This document shows, one piece after another, positions 7,384 through 15,414 of a stretch of DNA of 20,096 nucleotides. The first letter of the stretch is position 1. Every line of letters begins with the position of its first letter. The stretch comes from Acidimicrobiia bacterium (GTDB taxonomy: Bacteria > Actinomycetota > Acidimicrobiia > Acidimicrobiales > JACDCH01): the NCBI GenBank assembly GCA_013694495.1, contig JACDCH010000370.1:1-20096 (forward strand). Direction: 5' to 3'. Position numbers and translations under genes: made by a program. The notes below the pieces were generated by a model. The model saw nothing but the letters and a program-made list of their open reading frames with translations, was not told the origin of the DNA and made no database searches.

Positions 7384-8357
7384 CCGGCCGCTCCATCCTG
7401 GCGACAGTCGACCTCGGGGAGCGCACCAGGTCGGCAACGCCAGGCCGGCGCGTTGTGCGGTTGTGGGCTGCCCTCGGTGCAGCGTCAGTCGTGTTGATGG
7501 TCGTCGTCCTCGCTCGCTGGCTGGCCCATGGGGTGACGTCGGTTGATCCCGGACCCGATCCTTTCCCGACCGGGAAGCTCGTCCTCATCCGGGTGCTGGA
7601 GTGGGGGCAGTTGGCTGCGCTCGTCGCCTTGGTGTGGTTCCACGTCGGGCGGCGGTTGGTCCGTGGCCAGCGGCTGGCGTTCGACGGGTTGTTCATCCTC
7701 GCCGTGCTGTTGCTCAACTTCTGGGACCCACTGGACAACTACCTGGTCTTCAGCTTCCAGTACAACGCCCACTTTCTGAACGTGGGGTCATGGGGCGGCG
7801 AGATCCCCGGTTGGCAGTCACCCAACGGCCACCGGTGGGTCGTGCCCGTCGCCTTCGTGTTCGGCGCCTACGTGTGGGCGTTCTTCGTGGCGGCCCGGAT
7901 GGGCTGCGCCATCCTCGACAAGCTGCGCTCTCGGTACCCGCAATGGTCTGCTGGACGCCGGTTCCTGCCGGTCTTCGCAGCCAACGCCCTGCTCGCCGCG
8001 GTAGCGGAGATCACCTTCCTCCGCTCCGGCGCCATCGCCAACATCCGGCCAGCCCCGCACCTCACTGCTGGTCAGGGCCAGTTCACCCAGTGGCCGCTCT
8101 ACAACCCATTGCTGTTCGGCGCAGCGTTCACGGCCGCCACCGCGCTGCGCTGGTCGGTCGACGAGCGGGGCCACTCCTTCGTTGAGCGTGGTGCCGAGCA
8201 ACTGCGCATGGGTCCTCGGCTCCAGACGATCATCCGCTTCCTGGCCGTGAGCGCATATATGCAGGTCTCCTACATCACCCTCTACTTCCTGCCCTGGAAC
8301 CTCCTTTCCCTCGCCCACGGACCGGCGCCCGAGCTGCCTTCGTACTTCCCTACCTAG
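7380..8357 (+). CDS. Polytopic membrane protein, AveC spirocyclase-family-like
   Basis: This 325-residue protein has about six or seven hydrophobic helices (for example around residues 28-46, 60-78, 93-113 and 155-175). Two conserved-looking motifs sit in the loops: WDPLDNY at W115-Y121 and EIPGWQSPNGH at E141-H151. The pattern WDP..NY followed by IPGW.SPNGH matches my recollection of the spirocyclase AveC family, whose founding member acts in avermectin spiroketal formation and dehydration. Many actinobacterial members have unknown substrates. The GTG at 7380 gives a GTGA overlap with the regulator stop, which fixes the start; the same frame remains open far upstream only as a shadow of the regulator. 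A small-molecule-modifying enzyme at the end of a transport operon suggests action on the imported compound or a lipid-like derivative. Family assignment is moderate. Confidence 0.62.
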   Translation: MTGRSILATVDLGERTRSATPGRRVVRLWAALGAASVVLMVVVLARWLAHGVTSVDPGPDPFPTGKLVLIRVLEWGQLAALVALVWFHVGRRLVRGQRLAFDGLFILAVLLLNFWDPLDNYLVFSFQYNAHFLNVGSWGGEIPGWQSPNGHRWVVPVAFVFGAYVWAFFVAARMGCAILDKLRSRYPQWSAGRRFLPVFAANALLAAVAEITFLRSGAIANIRPAPHLTAGQGQFTQWPLYNPLLFGAAFTAATALRWSVDERGHSFVERGAEQLRMGPRLQTIIRFLAVSAYMQVSYITLYFLPWNLLSLAHGPAPELPSYFPT

Positions 8358-8465
8358 CGGGCCCACCGCCCTCTACGAACATCCCAATATCTCCCCAGTC
8401 ATGTCTTGAAGATTCGTAGCAAGTATGCTGTAATCACACGCAACACATCAGTCAGAGGGGGATCC
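8358..8465 (+). promoter_or_regulatory. Intergenic leader of the amidohydrolase-P450 operon
   Basis: This 108-bp gap is the only sizeable break on the plus strand before 16358, so the promoter for the downstream eight-gene chain probably lies here. It is more A/T-rich than its surroundings, mainly at 8390-8450. A possible -10 box, TATGCT, sits at 8424-8429 within AAGTATGCTG, but no good -35 lies at normal spacing; TTGAAG at 8406 is only 12 bases upstream. AGAGGGGGA at 8454-8462 is a clear purine-rich ribosome binding site for the ATG at 8466. A short GGGC/GCCC hairpin at 8359-8371 follows the previous stop but has no T-run. Confidence 0.4.
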
Positions 8466-10214
8466 ATGGCGGAGTTCGACACGATCATCAAGGGCGGCAC
8501 CGTCGTGGACGGGACGGGGATGCCGCGGACTCGCGGCGACGTCGGGATCAAGGACGGGCGGGTGGCCGCCATCGACGGGCTGCGGAGCAGCGACGCCACG
8601 ACGGTGCTCGATGCCGACGGGCTCATCGTCGCGCCCGGCTTCGTCGACCTGCACACCCACTACGACGCGCAGCTGTACTGGGACCCCTGGTGCACGATCT
8701 CCGGCTGGCACGGGGTGACCAGCGTTGTCATCGGCAACTGCGGATTCGGCTTCGCCCCGTGCCGACCGGAGGACCGGGACCGGTCGATGCTCTCGATGAC
8801 CCGCAACGAGCAGATCTCCCTGGAGGCCATGCAAGTCGGCTTGCCGTGGGACTGGGAGACGCTTCCGGAGTTCATGGACTCCGTCGATCGGATCCCCAAG
8901 GGCGTCAACGTCCTCGGTTTCGCTCCGTTGTCGCCTCTGATGGTGTACGCCATGGGCGGCTACGAGGTCGCCAAGAGCCGCCGGCCCAACAGCACCGAGC
9001 TGAAGACCATCCAGCGACTCATCCACGAGGCCATGGACGCTGGATGCGCCGGGTGGTCGGTGCAGCGACTCGGCGAGTTCTCTATCCAGCCCGACTTCGA
9101 TGGCACGCCCATGGTGACTGACCTCATGAGCGACGAAGAAGGCTTCGCCTTCGCCGAGGTACTGCGGGAGCGGGGCGAGGGCACGATCCAACTGACTTAC
9201 GCCCCCATCGGCAAAGAAGGCCTCGCAGACCTCTTCAACCAGGCGCCCGTGCTGGCATGGTCCGAGCGACTGGCGGAGCTCTCCGGACGGCCGGTTCTGC
9301 ACAACATCGTGCAGTCCGCCGACGGGTTCCCCGAGATGCACCAGGGTTTCCTCGCCTGGTTGGCCTCCTGCCACCAGCGGGGCCTGTCGGTCTACGGCCA
9401 GGGTGAGACCAATCGGAACTTCCAGCAATTCGACTTCACCACCTGGAACGGCTTCGACATCGCCCCCGCCTGGAAGGCGGCGCTCATGGGCTCACCGGCC
9501 GAACGTCTCGCCAACCTGCGCAACCCGGAGATGCGCGCCGCGATGATCGCCGACCGTCCCTGGCTGATGGCCATCGAAGGTCTCGGCATGAAGCTCGACA
9601 ACTTCGACGTCGTGTCAGCCGGCGGCGCAGCGGCCGTGGAACCCTACGTGGGCCGCAGGCTCGGGGAGATCGGCACCGCTGAGGGCAAGGACGTCCTCGA
9701 CGTGATGATCGACCTGTCCATCGCCTCGGAACTGCGAGCGGAGTTCCGTTCGCCGCTGGTGCGAGTGCCCAACGCCGACTACACCGCGGAGTTGCTCACA
9801 TCCGGCCACGTCGTGCCGGGCATCTCTGACGGGGGCGCCCACTCGAAGTACTTCGTGGGGGGCACCTACACCACCGATCTGCTCACCTGGCTGGTGCGCG
9901 ACACCGAGACCCTCAGCCTCGAGCAAGCCCACTTCGCGCTCTCCGCCTTGCCGGCGCGGGTGGCTGGCATCAAGAACCGCGGGACCCTCACCGAGGGGGC
10001 GCCGGCCGACATGGTGATCTATGACCTGGAGAACCTCAAGCAGGTGCCAGAGGGGATCTACGAGACGGTCAAGGACGTGCCCGGCGGCGACTGGCGTCGA
10101 GTGCGGCGGGCCTCGGGCTACCGGTGGACACTGGTGAACGGGCAGGTCACCTTCACCGACGGCGAGTGCACCGGAGCCACCCCCGGTCGACTGCTCCGCA
10201 ACGGCCGGGGCTGA
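8466..10214 (+). CDS. N-acyl-D-amino-acid deacylase-like amidohydrolase
   Basis: This 582-residue cytoplasmic metal-dependent hydrolase belongs to the amidohydrolase superfamily, D-aminoacylase branch. It starts with the beta-sandwich strand FDTIIKGGTVVDGTG and has the metal-binding H63-T-H65 in DLHTHYDAQ. C92 in IGNCGFG is the position of the metal-bridging cysteine of D-aminoacylases. H279 lies in VLHNIVQ, and D455 in SDGGAHSKYF is the expected catalytic Asp, with H459 close by. The C-terminal strands end in GYRWTLVNGQVTF. The ATG at 8466 follows a strong AGAGGGGGA site; an upstream in-frame ATG at 8406 has no such site and adds an unrelated leader. The expected reaction is hydrolysis of an N-acyl or cyclic amide bond, but the true substrate is unknown. 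It heads an operon with a P450 and a ferredoxin, so the substrate may be an amide-containing natural product. Confidence 0.85.
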   Translation: MAEFDTIIKGGTVVDGTGMPRTRGDVGIKDGRVAAIDGLRSSDATTVLDADGLIVAPGFVDLHTHYDAQLYWDPWCTISGWHGVTSVVIGNCGFGFAPCRPEDRDRSMLSMTRNEQISLEAMQVGLPWDWETLPEFMDSVDRIPKGVNVLGFAPLSPLMVYAMGGYEVAKSRRPNSTELKTIQRLIHEAMDAGCAGWSVQRLGEFSIQPDFDGTPMVTDLMSDEEGFAFAEVLRERGEGTIQLTYAPIGKEGLADLFNQAPVLAWSERLAELSGRPVLHNIVQSADGFPEMHQGFLAWLASCHQRGLSVYGQGETNRNFQQFDFTTWNGFDIAPAWKAALMGSPAERLANLRNPEMRAAMIADRPWLMAIEGLGMKLDNFDVVSAGGAAAVEPYVGRRLGEIGTAEGKDVLDVMIDLSIASELRAEFRSPLVRVPNADYTAELLTSGHVVPGISDGGAHSKYFVGGTYTTDLLTWLVRDTETLSLEQAHFALSALPARVAGIKNRGTLTEGAPADMVIYDLENLKQVPEGIYETVKDVPGGDWRRVRRASGYRWTLVNGQVTFTDGECTGATPGRLLRNGRG

Positions 10215-10217
10215 CCC

Positions 10218-11573
10218 ATGGCCGGCGCCGGTGCCCTTCGGGCACCGGGTCCGAGCCGGGTGGGCGCCGTCGCCACCTATGCCAGGACCCGCGACCCCTT
10301 TCGCTTCCTCGAGGCGTGCGTCGCCCGCTTCGGCGACATCTACTCACTGCCCCTGGGACCCGGCGGCACGACCGTGGTGAACCACCCGGAGCTGGTGGGC
10401 TCATGGCTGACCGACTACGACCGCTACCACAAAGGCGTGATGGCCCGGGCGTTGCTGCCTGCTCTGGGCGACGGCATCCCCATCTCCGACGGCGACAAGT
10501 GGCGTCGCAACCGCAAGGCACTCAACCCGGCGTTCGGGCGCCGCAACCTCGACGGCCTCGCCGGCATCATCGGCAGGTCCCTGCTCGACAGCATCCAGCG
10601 GTGGGACCGTATCGCCGAGACCGGACACGAGGTTGAGCTCTACCGCGAACTGTCGATCATGACCATGCAGGCTTTGCAGCGCTCGATGTTCTCGTCCTCA
10701 GTCGATGACACCGACTGCCCAGAGCTGGTCGACCTGTTCCGCGCCCAGGCTCGGTACATGGGCGGCCTGATGGCGACCTTCTGGGCGCCGCGATGGGTGC
10801 CGGTGCCTGCCTCGCGACGTGGAATCTCGGCCGTCGCCGAGATCAACCGACGCATTGACGACGTCGTGGGCCGACGCCGGGCCGCACCCACCGGTGACGC
10901 CGACCTCCTCAACCTGCTCCTCGACATCCGCCACGAGGACAACGGGACGCAGCTCTCGGAGGCCGAGCTGCGCGATGAACTGATGGGGCTGTGGTTCGGG
11001 GGCTTCGACACCACCGGCTCGGCGCTCGTCTGGGCCCTGGCCCTCTTGGCGGTGAACCCCGAGGCGGCGGCTCGACTGCGTGAGGAAGCCGACGCCTACC
11101 ACGGAGATTTCACCTCGTTCGCCGACCTGACGAGCCTGCCCTACGCCAAAGCCGTCTTCGACGAGGCCCAGAGGGTGCAAGGAGCGTTGCTGCTCACCCG
11201 CCAGGCCTTGGTCGACGACGAGATCGGCGGGTACCTCATCACGGCCGGCAGCCAGGTGGGGGTGAGCGCCTACACCCTGAACCGGAACCCCGCGGTGTGG
11301 GAGCACCCTGAGCGCTTCGAGCCCGAGCGGTTCCTGGGAGAGCAGCGCGCCGCCCACCACCGCCACCAGTTCGTGCAATTCGGCGCTGGACCGCGCCACT
11401 GCATCGGCTCCGGCATGGCCTACCTCGAGGCCCAGTTCGCGCTCACGATGATCGCCCAGCGCTTCGAAATCGTCACGCCGCAGGGGTGGACGCCCCGCCA
11501 CGAGTTCCACATGAGTATCGGGATCAAGGGTGGTCTGCCCGCCCGCCTCCGTCGCCGCAAGGTGGGCGCGTGA
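10218..11573 (+). CDS. Cytochrome P450
   Basis: This 451-residue soluble P450 monooxygenase should oxidise an organic substrate using electrons from the ferredoxin encoded immediately downstream. The I-helix oxygen-activation motif is GGFDTT at residues 261-266, the K-helix ExxR is E316-A-Q-R319, and the haem-binding loop is FGAGPRHCIG with the iron-ligating thiolate at C395. The region PEVWEHPERFxPERF typical of P450s appears as AVWEHPERFEPERF. There is no N-terminal membrane helix, as expected for a bacterial class I enzyme. The ATG at 10218 lies 3 bp after the amidohydrolase stop. The N-terminal and meander regions look most like fatty-acid, terpenoid or steroid type bacterial P450s, but I cannot name a CYP family or substrate. 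Confidence 0.95.
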   Translation: MAGAGALRAPGPSRVGAVATYARTRDPFRFLEACVARFGDIYSLPLGPGGTTVVNHPELVGSWLTDYDRYHKGVMARALLPALGDGIPISDGDKWRRNRKALNPAFGRRNLDGLAGIIGRSLLDSIQRWDRIAETGHEVELYRELSIMTMQALQRSMFSSSVDDTDCPELVDLFRAQARYMGGLMATFWAPRWVPVPASRRGISAVAEINRRIDDVVGRRRAAPTGDADLLNLLLDIRHEDNGTQLSEAELRDELMGLWFGGFDTTGSALVWALALLAVNPEAAARLREEADAYHGDFTSFADLTSLPYAKAVFDEAQRVQGALLLTRQALVDDEIGGYLITAGSQVGVSAYTLNRNPAVWEHPERFEPERFLGEQRAAHHRHQFVQFGAGPRHCIGSGMAYLEAQFALTMIAQRFEIVTPQGWTPRHEFHMSIGIKGGLPARLRRRKVGA

Positions 11574-11764
11574 ACCGCCGGATCACCATCGACGGCGACC
11601 TCTGCCAGGGCACCGGCGAGTGCGCCGCTCTCGCCAGCCAGACCGTCACCTTCGATCCCCTCGGCATCGCCGTGGTTCAACCTCCCGGCGAAGTCGACGA
11701 GAACCTCGCCGACCTCCTCGTGCGCACCTGTCCCAGCGGCGCCATCTCCGCAGAGTCAACGTGA
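11570..11764 (+). CDS. Small [3Fe-4S]-type ferredoxin, probable redox partner of the P450
   Basis: The 64-residue protein has the cluster-binding pattern C12-x5-C18 (CQGTGEC) and C54-P55 (CPSGAI). This three-cysteine arrangement is typical of single-cluster ferredoxins adjacent to actinobacterial P450 genes. The GTG at 11570 overlaps the P450 stop as GTGA and is preceded by AAGGTGGG around 11558-11565; an upstream in-frame start at 11486 would only translate P450 sequence in a shifted frame. It should carry single electrons from a ferredoxin reductase, not encoded in this window, to the P450. Confidence 0.9.
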   Translation: MNRRITIDGDLCQGTGECAALASQTVTFDPLGIAVVQPPGEVDENLADLLVRTCPSGAISAEST

Positions 11765-12174
11765 CCGGGACCGAGGACCAGCGCGGGGCTGGGCCACGCT
11801 TCGGTCGGCGCCGGGGCCCCCGGCTCGACGCCGTTCAGGCCGTGGGGTGGCTGCGGCTGCTGACCGGGTTGGCGCTCGTCGTCGCCCCGGAGATGTCCAC
11901 GCGCACGTGGACCCACGCCGCCGCCGCCCTGCCCGGCGGACGCCTGGCTGCCCGCTCGCTCGGCGGCCGAGAACTCGTCCTCGCCGCCGGCATGCTCACC
12001 GCCCCCATCGAGGACCGCCGCCCATGGTTGCTAGTAGCGGCGGCCGCCGACGCCATCGACGTCGGCGCCACGGCGGCGTCGCTGCGGCAGCTCCCACTCG
12101 GTGCCGGCGCCCTCGCCACCATCGTCCTGGGTTCGGGCGCCTGCGCGGTGCAACTTCGGGCGGCCACCCGGTGA
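11761..12174 (+). CDS. Small membrane protein of unknown function
   Basis: This 137-residue protein begins at the GTG at 11761 (GTGA overlap with the ferredoxin stop). After an Arg/Gly-rich N terminus it shows about four hydrophobic segments: WLRLLTGLALVVAP, SLGGRELVLAAGML, WLLVAAAADAIDVG and ALATIVLGSGACAV. A conserved-looking GGRELVLAAGML segment and DAIDVGATAASL recall small actinobacterial four-helix proteins (DUF4267-like), but I cannot assign a family with confidence. Its strict coupling to the ferredoxin and to the family A gene that follows suggests it belongs to the pathway, perhaps as a membrane docking or transport component. That is a guess from context. Confidence 0.75.
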   Translation: MTGTEDQRGAGPRFGRRRGPRLDAVQAVGWLRLLTGLALVVAPEMSTRTWTHAAAALPGGRLAARSLGGRELVLAAGMLTAPIEDRRPWLLVAAAADAIDVGATAASLRQLPLGAGALATIVLGSGACAVQLRAATR

Positions 12175-13022
12175 CGTCTCCCACCGACATGAAAGACGAT
12201 CCCCGGCATCAGGAGAGCTTCGAGGTGCACGCCCTCGACCCCGCAACAGGCGCGGGGTTCGTGTGCGCCACCGGGCGCTTCGCTGACCGCATGGTGACCT
12301 GGGCGGCGGTCACCACCGGCGGCGGCGACTACGTCGAACACAGCGGCGATGGCCCCGACGAGGGGCGCGTCACCTTCGCCGATGGCGTGCTGCGGATCAC
12401 CGCTCACGGGGCCATGGCCGAGGTCACCGTGGCGGACCTGCACCCGGAGACCCCATGGAGGGTCGCCGTCGATGACCTCGCCCACGGCCACGTCGAGACC
12501 TCGTGCCTGGTCTCGGGGGTCGTGCAGGTCGGTGAACGTCAGGTCCTTCTCGATGGTGCCCTCGGTCACCGAGATCGCTCATGGGGCCCTCGTGACCTGG
12601 CCCGGTGCGCGAACCACCGGTGGCTAGCCGGCACGTGCGGTCCCGCGTTGTGCTTCAGCCTCGACAACCTCGTGCTGGCCGACGGGGAGGCGTTGGCGCT
12701 CGGCTACGTCGTGCGCCACGGCGAGGTCGACCCCGTGCGCGACGTGGAGATCGTGGTCGCTCTGGCGCCGGACTGCCTCACCCCTCGATCAGTCGTCGCT
12801 ACCGCCGTGTGCGACTCGGGCGCCGATCTGACCGTGAGCACCACCTGCGTCCACCAGACGTTCCTCGATGTGAGACAGGGGTGGTTCACCGCGACCGACA
12901 CACTGTTCGAGGTGACCGCCGACGGCATGGCCGGCATCGCCGACCTCAACCTCACGGTCAACCCCCAACAAGGCCGGACCCCACCGGTGCTGGTTCAGCG
13001 ACAGCCGCGCCCGTCACGATGA
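12171..13022 (+). CDS. Family A protein 1 (DUF7064/DUF7065-like, RDRSWG motif)
   Basis: This 283-residue soluble, beta-rich protein is the first of four related proteins in the window. The family signature is LGHRDRSWGPRD at residues 132-142 (H133, R134, D135, W138), followed by HRWLAGTCGPALCFSLDNL. The C-terminal part ends in GIADLNLTVNPQQGR, equivalent to the DxEVSNNPRRG endings of the relatives at 15408 and 18222. I recall such proteins as DUF7064/DUF7065, lipocalin- or CrtC/AttH-like beta-barrel proteins of unknown role that are common in mycobacteria; this identity needs a profile search. The GTG at 12171 gives a GTGA overlap with the previous stop, and an ATG 18 bases downstream is a possible alternative. 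The next gene overlaps by 4 bp (ATGA). It is shorter than the 316-residue relatives, mainly at the N terminus. Confidence 0.7.
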   Translation: MTSPTDMKDDPRHQESFEVHALDPATGAGFVCATGRFADRMVTWAAVTTGGGDYVEHSGDGPDEGRVTFADGVLRITAHGAMAEVTVADLHPETPWRVAVDDLAHGHVETSCLVSGVVQVGERQVLLDGALGHRDRSWGPRDLARCANHRWLAGTCGPALCFSLDNLVLADGEALALGYVVRHGEVDPVRDVEIVVALAPDCLTPRSVVATAVCDSGADLTVSTTCVHQTFLDVRQGWFTATDTLFEVTADGMAGIADLNLTVNPQQGRTPPVLVQRQPRPSR

Positions 13023-14590
13023 AGGTCGATCCCGACACGTTGCACGTCGACACGCCCAACCACCTGCTGTGGAGCCGGGCCAACTTCGAGGAAGCCATGC
13101 CCGGGGTCCTCACACCCTTGTCGTGGTCGTTCTGGGGCCACTGCGCAGAAGCGTCAAGCCGACGCATCTACGTCGAGAAAATGGGCGCGTTCGCCCCGGG
13201 GGAACTGACTGACGGCCTCGCCGACACCACCGCCGGACTCTTTTACGGGCGAGCCGCGGTCAACGTCGACCTCCTGCGCCGTGTCCTCGAGCGGATCCCC
13301 GGCACCGACGCCGACGCCCTCGAACTGCAGATCCTCGGCCGGGTCCGCGACGGCGCAGCACCAACCCGCAACTGGAGCCGGGCACCCCACGTCCTGGCCC
13401 GGGTTCCACTCAACATCGCCCTCGTTCCCCGCCGCATCCGCGCCCTGCGGGCCGACGTCGACGCGTGGTGGCACCGATCGACAAGCTCGGACCCCGCCGA
13501 CCTCGCCGACGCCGCTCGCCTGCTGCTCGAGGCCCGCTCGCGCTTCACTGATGCCTGCACCGAGCACGGGTTCAACGTCTTCGTCGGCCAGGCCGGCTAC
13601 GACCAGCTGGCCAAGCTGGCCGCCGCCGCCGGGCTGCCAGGCCTCGAGCTCAGCTTGTCGGCCAGCGGCCGGGGCACCGAGGAAACGGCCATGATCGAGG
13701 ACCTGTGGGCGGCCGCCGCCGGCCGATCGACGGTCGACGAGATAGTGGGCCGACACGGCTACCACGGCCCAGACGAGGGCGAAGTCTCGTCGCGTTCCTG
13801 GCGCGAGGACCGGTCCCCACTGCTGGCCTTGCTCGACCGCTACCGGGTCGCCGGTTCGGCCCGTCAGATCAACACCCCAGCCGAACGCGCCACCGCCGAA
13901 GCCAAGCTCCTGGCGTCACTACCGCGAGCCAGGCGGATGCAGGCCCGCCTCGTCCTCCGCTTCGTCGACACGTTCATTCCCCTGCGCGAGGTGGGCAAGG
14001 CTGCGTTCCTGCAATGCATCGACGTCGGCCGCCACGCCGCCCACCGGGCCGGCGATCTGCTGACCGCCGACGGCCGCCTCGACGACCCCGATGACATCCG
14101 GTTCGTCACCGTCGAGGAGATCGTGGCCGGAACCGTCGATCCCGCCCGCGTTGAGCAGCGGCGGGCGCAGCGAACGGCGTTGCTCGCCCTGGAGTTCCCC
14201 GACGCCTTCGTCGGGGTGCCTGAGCCGTGGGACCGGCCCGGGCGAACCGCCAGCCCGCCAGCCGGAACCGACCCGGTGGTGCGAGGCATCGCTGCGAGCC
14301 CGGGCACCCACACCGGCGTCGCACGCGTCATCCACGACTCCGACGACTACGACCGCCTCGATCCCGGTGACGTGCTTGTGTGCGAGCTCACCGACCCAGG
14401 GTGGACGCCGCTGTTCGCCGTAGCGGGAGCCTGCGTGATCGACATCGGCGGGCCACTGTCGCATGGAGCCATCGTCGCCCGCGAACTCGGTATTCCGTGC
14501 GTCATCGGAACCGGCGACGGGTCGGCCCGCATCACCGACGGCACCCGCGTCGTTGTCGACGGCGACCGGGGCGAGGTCGTGGCGTGCTGA
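13019..14590 (+). CDS. PEP-utilising enzyme mobile (phosphohistidine) domain protein, no ATP-grasp domain (family P, copy 1)
   Basis: This 523-residue protein ends in a phosphohistidine swivelling domain (about 425-523). The motif GGPLSHGAIVARELGIPCV holds H482 at the site phosphorylated in PEP synthase, pyruvate phosphate dikinase and rifampin phosphotransferase. The first 420 residues resemble the substrate-binding part of rifampin-phosphotransferase-like proteins: WSRANFEEAMPGVLTPLSW at the N terminus, GYHGPDEGEVSSRSWRE, IPLREVGK and LDDPDDIRFVTVEEI. The N-terminal ATP-grasp domain of those enzymes is absent, so a separate ATP-binding subunit would be needed, as in phenylphosphate synthase. 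The ATG at 13019 makes an ATGA overlap with the preceding family A gene. Likely role: phosphoryl transfer to an organic substrate, or binding without catalysis. Domain call strong, role inferred. Confidence 0.85.
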   Translation: MKVDPDTLHVDTPNHLLWSRANFEEAMPGVLTPLSWSFWGHCAEASSRRIYVEKMGAFAPGELTDGLADTTAGLFYGRAAVNVDLLRRVLERIPGTDADALELQILGRVRDGAAPTRNWSRAPHVLARVPLNIALVPRRIRALRADVDAWWHRSTSSDPADLADAARLLLEARSRFTDACTEHGFNVFVGQAGYDQLAKLAAAAGLPGLELSLSASGRGTEETAMIEDLWAAAAGRSTVDEIVGRHGYHGPDEGEVSSRSWREDRSPLLALLDRYRVAGSARQINTPAERATAEAKLLASLPRARRMQARLVLRFVDTFIPLREVGKAAFLQCIDVGRHAAHRAGDLLTADGRLDDPDDIRFVTVEEIVAGTVDPARVEQRRAQRTALLALEFPDAFVGVPEPWDRPGRTASPPAGTDPVVRGIAASPGTHTGVARVIHDSDDYDRLDPGDVLVCELTDPGWTPLFAVAGACVIDIGGPLSHGAIVARELGIPCVIGTGDGSARITDGTRVVVDGDRGEVVAC

Positions 14591-15414
14591 GCGCCAGCGA
14601 CGAAGGCCTGCACGCCCGGCCGCCCGGCGGCGAGGCCTGGCAGGAGAACTGCTTCCTCCTCGGACGCGACGCCGGACGCGATGTCAGCGTCTACGTCCAC
14701 GTCGAGCGCATGGCCGACGGGGTCGAGGTCAAGGCCGCCGTCGACGTCGGCGGAAGCACCACGTGGCAGATGACCGGCGACGACTGGTGGCCCGACGTCG
14801 AGGTCGCCTACGAGCGTCTCGCCGTCAGCTGGACCGGTGGGGACCTGCGCATCGACCTGACCCTGGAGTCGCACCTCGCGCCGGCGGACCACGGCGCCGC
14901 CCTAGCGGCGCTGCAGTTGCCGGGCACCGAGCGCGACCACTACGAAGTCGTGGGCCGGATGCTGGGCACCGTGGCCATCGACGGCGACGAGGTGCACCTC
15001 GATGGGCTGTTCGTTCGCGACCACACCTGGGGCGTCCGGCAATACCAGCAGTTTGGGAACTCCTGGTGGTGGCCGACCTGCTTCGACGGCGGCGACGCCT
15101 ACCTCGGCGGCGTCGCCGTCGATGTCGGCGGGCAGACCCTCGGCTATGGGATCGTCGTCGATGGTGACGGGCAGGCCGCCGGCACCGACGTGGCGATCGA
15201 CGTAGACGGCGAGGCCCGTCCTGGGGCCTACACCGGAACGACCGTACGGTTCACCCCGGCCGGGCGCGAACCGGTCGTGTGCGTCGGCGTCGTTGACCAC
15301 CACCTGTGCACGACGTTTCCCGCCTTCGGACCGGACCGCCGATGGAACGAGGGCTTCTCGTCATGCCGCTGGGGCGACCGGATCGGCTTCGGCACACGGG
15401 AACTCGGATGTTGA
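14584..15414 (+). CDS. Family A protein 2, divergent copy (RDHTWG motif)
   Basis: This 276-residue protein is a divergent relative of the DUF7064/7065-like family. Its signature is VRDHTWGVRQ (D146, H147, W149), where the other three copies have RDRSWGPR. It is followed by WWWPTCFDGGDAYLGGVAVDV in place of the GTxGPxLxF block. Another feature is the run of Trp around DDWWPDVEVAYERLAVSW. The C terminus stops with RIGFGTRELGC and lacks the NNP ending of copies 3 and 4. The GTG at 14584 overlaps the upstream stop by 7 bp and has GAGG at 14573-14576 at good spacing. It resembles the CrtC/AttH type more than its neighbours do. Function is unknown; it may form hetero-oligomers with the adjacent copies. 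Confidence 0.68.
   Translation: MLSASDEGLHARPPGGEAWQENCFLLGRDAGRDVSVYVHVERMADGVEVKAAVDVGGSTTWQMTGDDWWPDVEVAYERLAVSWTGGDLRIDLTLESHLAPADHGAALAALQLPGTERDHYEVVGRMLGTVAIDGDEVHLDGLFVRDHTWGVRQYQQFGNSWWWPTCFDGGDAYLGGVAVDVGGQTLGYGIVVDGDGQAAGTDVAIDVDGEARPGAYTGTTVRFTPAGREPVVCVGVVDHHLCTTFPAFGPDRRWNEGFSSCRWGDRIGFGTRELGC

Noticed and set aside
8359..8371. GGGC-N5-GCCC hairpin as a terminator
   Set aside because: The stem has only four pairs and no T-run follows, so it is too weak to call.
8406..8429. TTGAAG and TATGCT as a promoter pair
   Set aside because: The 12-base spacing is too short for a normal sigma-70-type promoter; only the -10-like element is noted.
7816..9428. Long minus-strand frames across 7818-8366 and 8448-9428
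   Set aside because: They are antisense to the AveC-like and amidohydrolase genes, whose motifs are intact on the plus strand.
12605..13018. N-terminal extension of family P copy 1
   Set aside because: It is Arg-rich shadow sequence of family A copy 1; homology-like sequence begins at the ATG at 13019.
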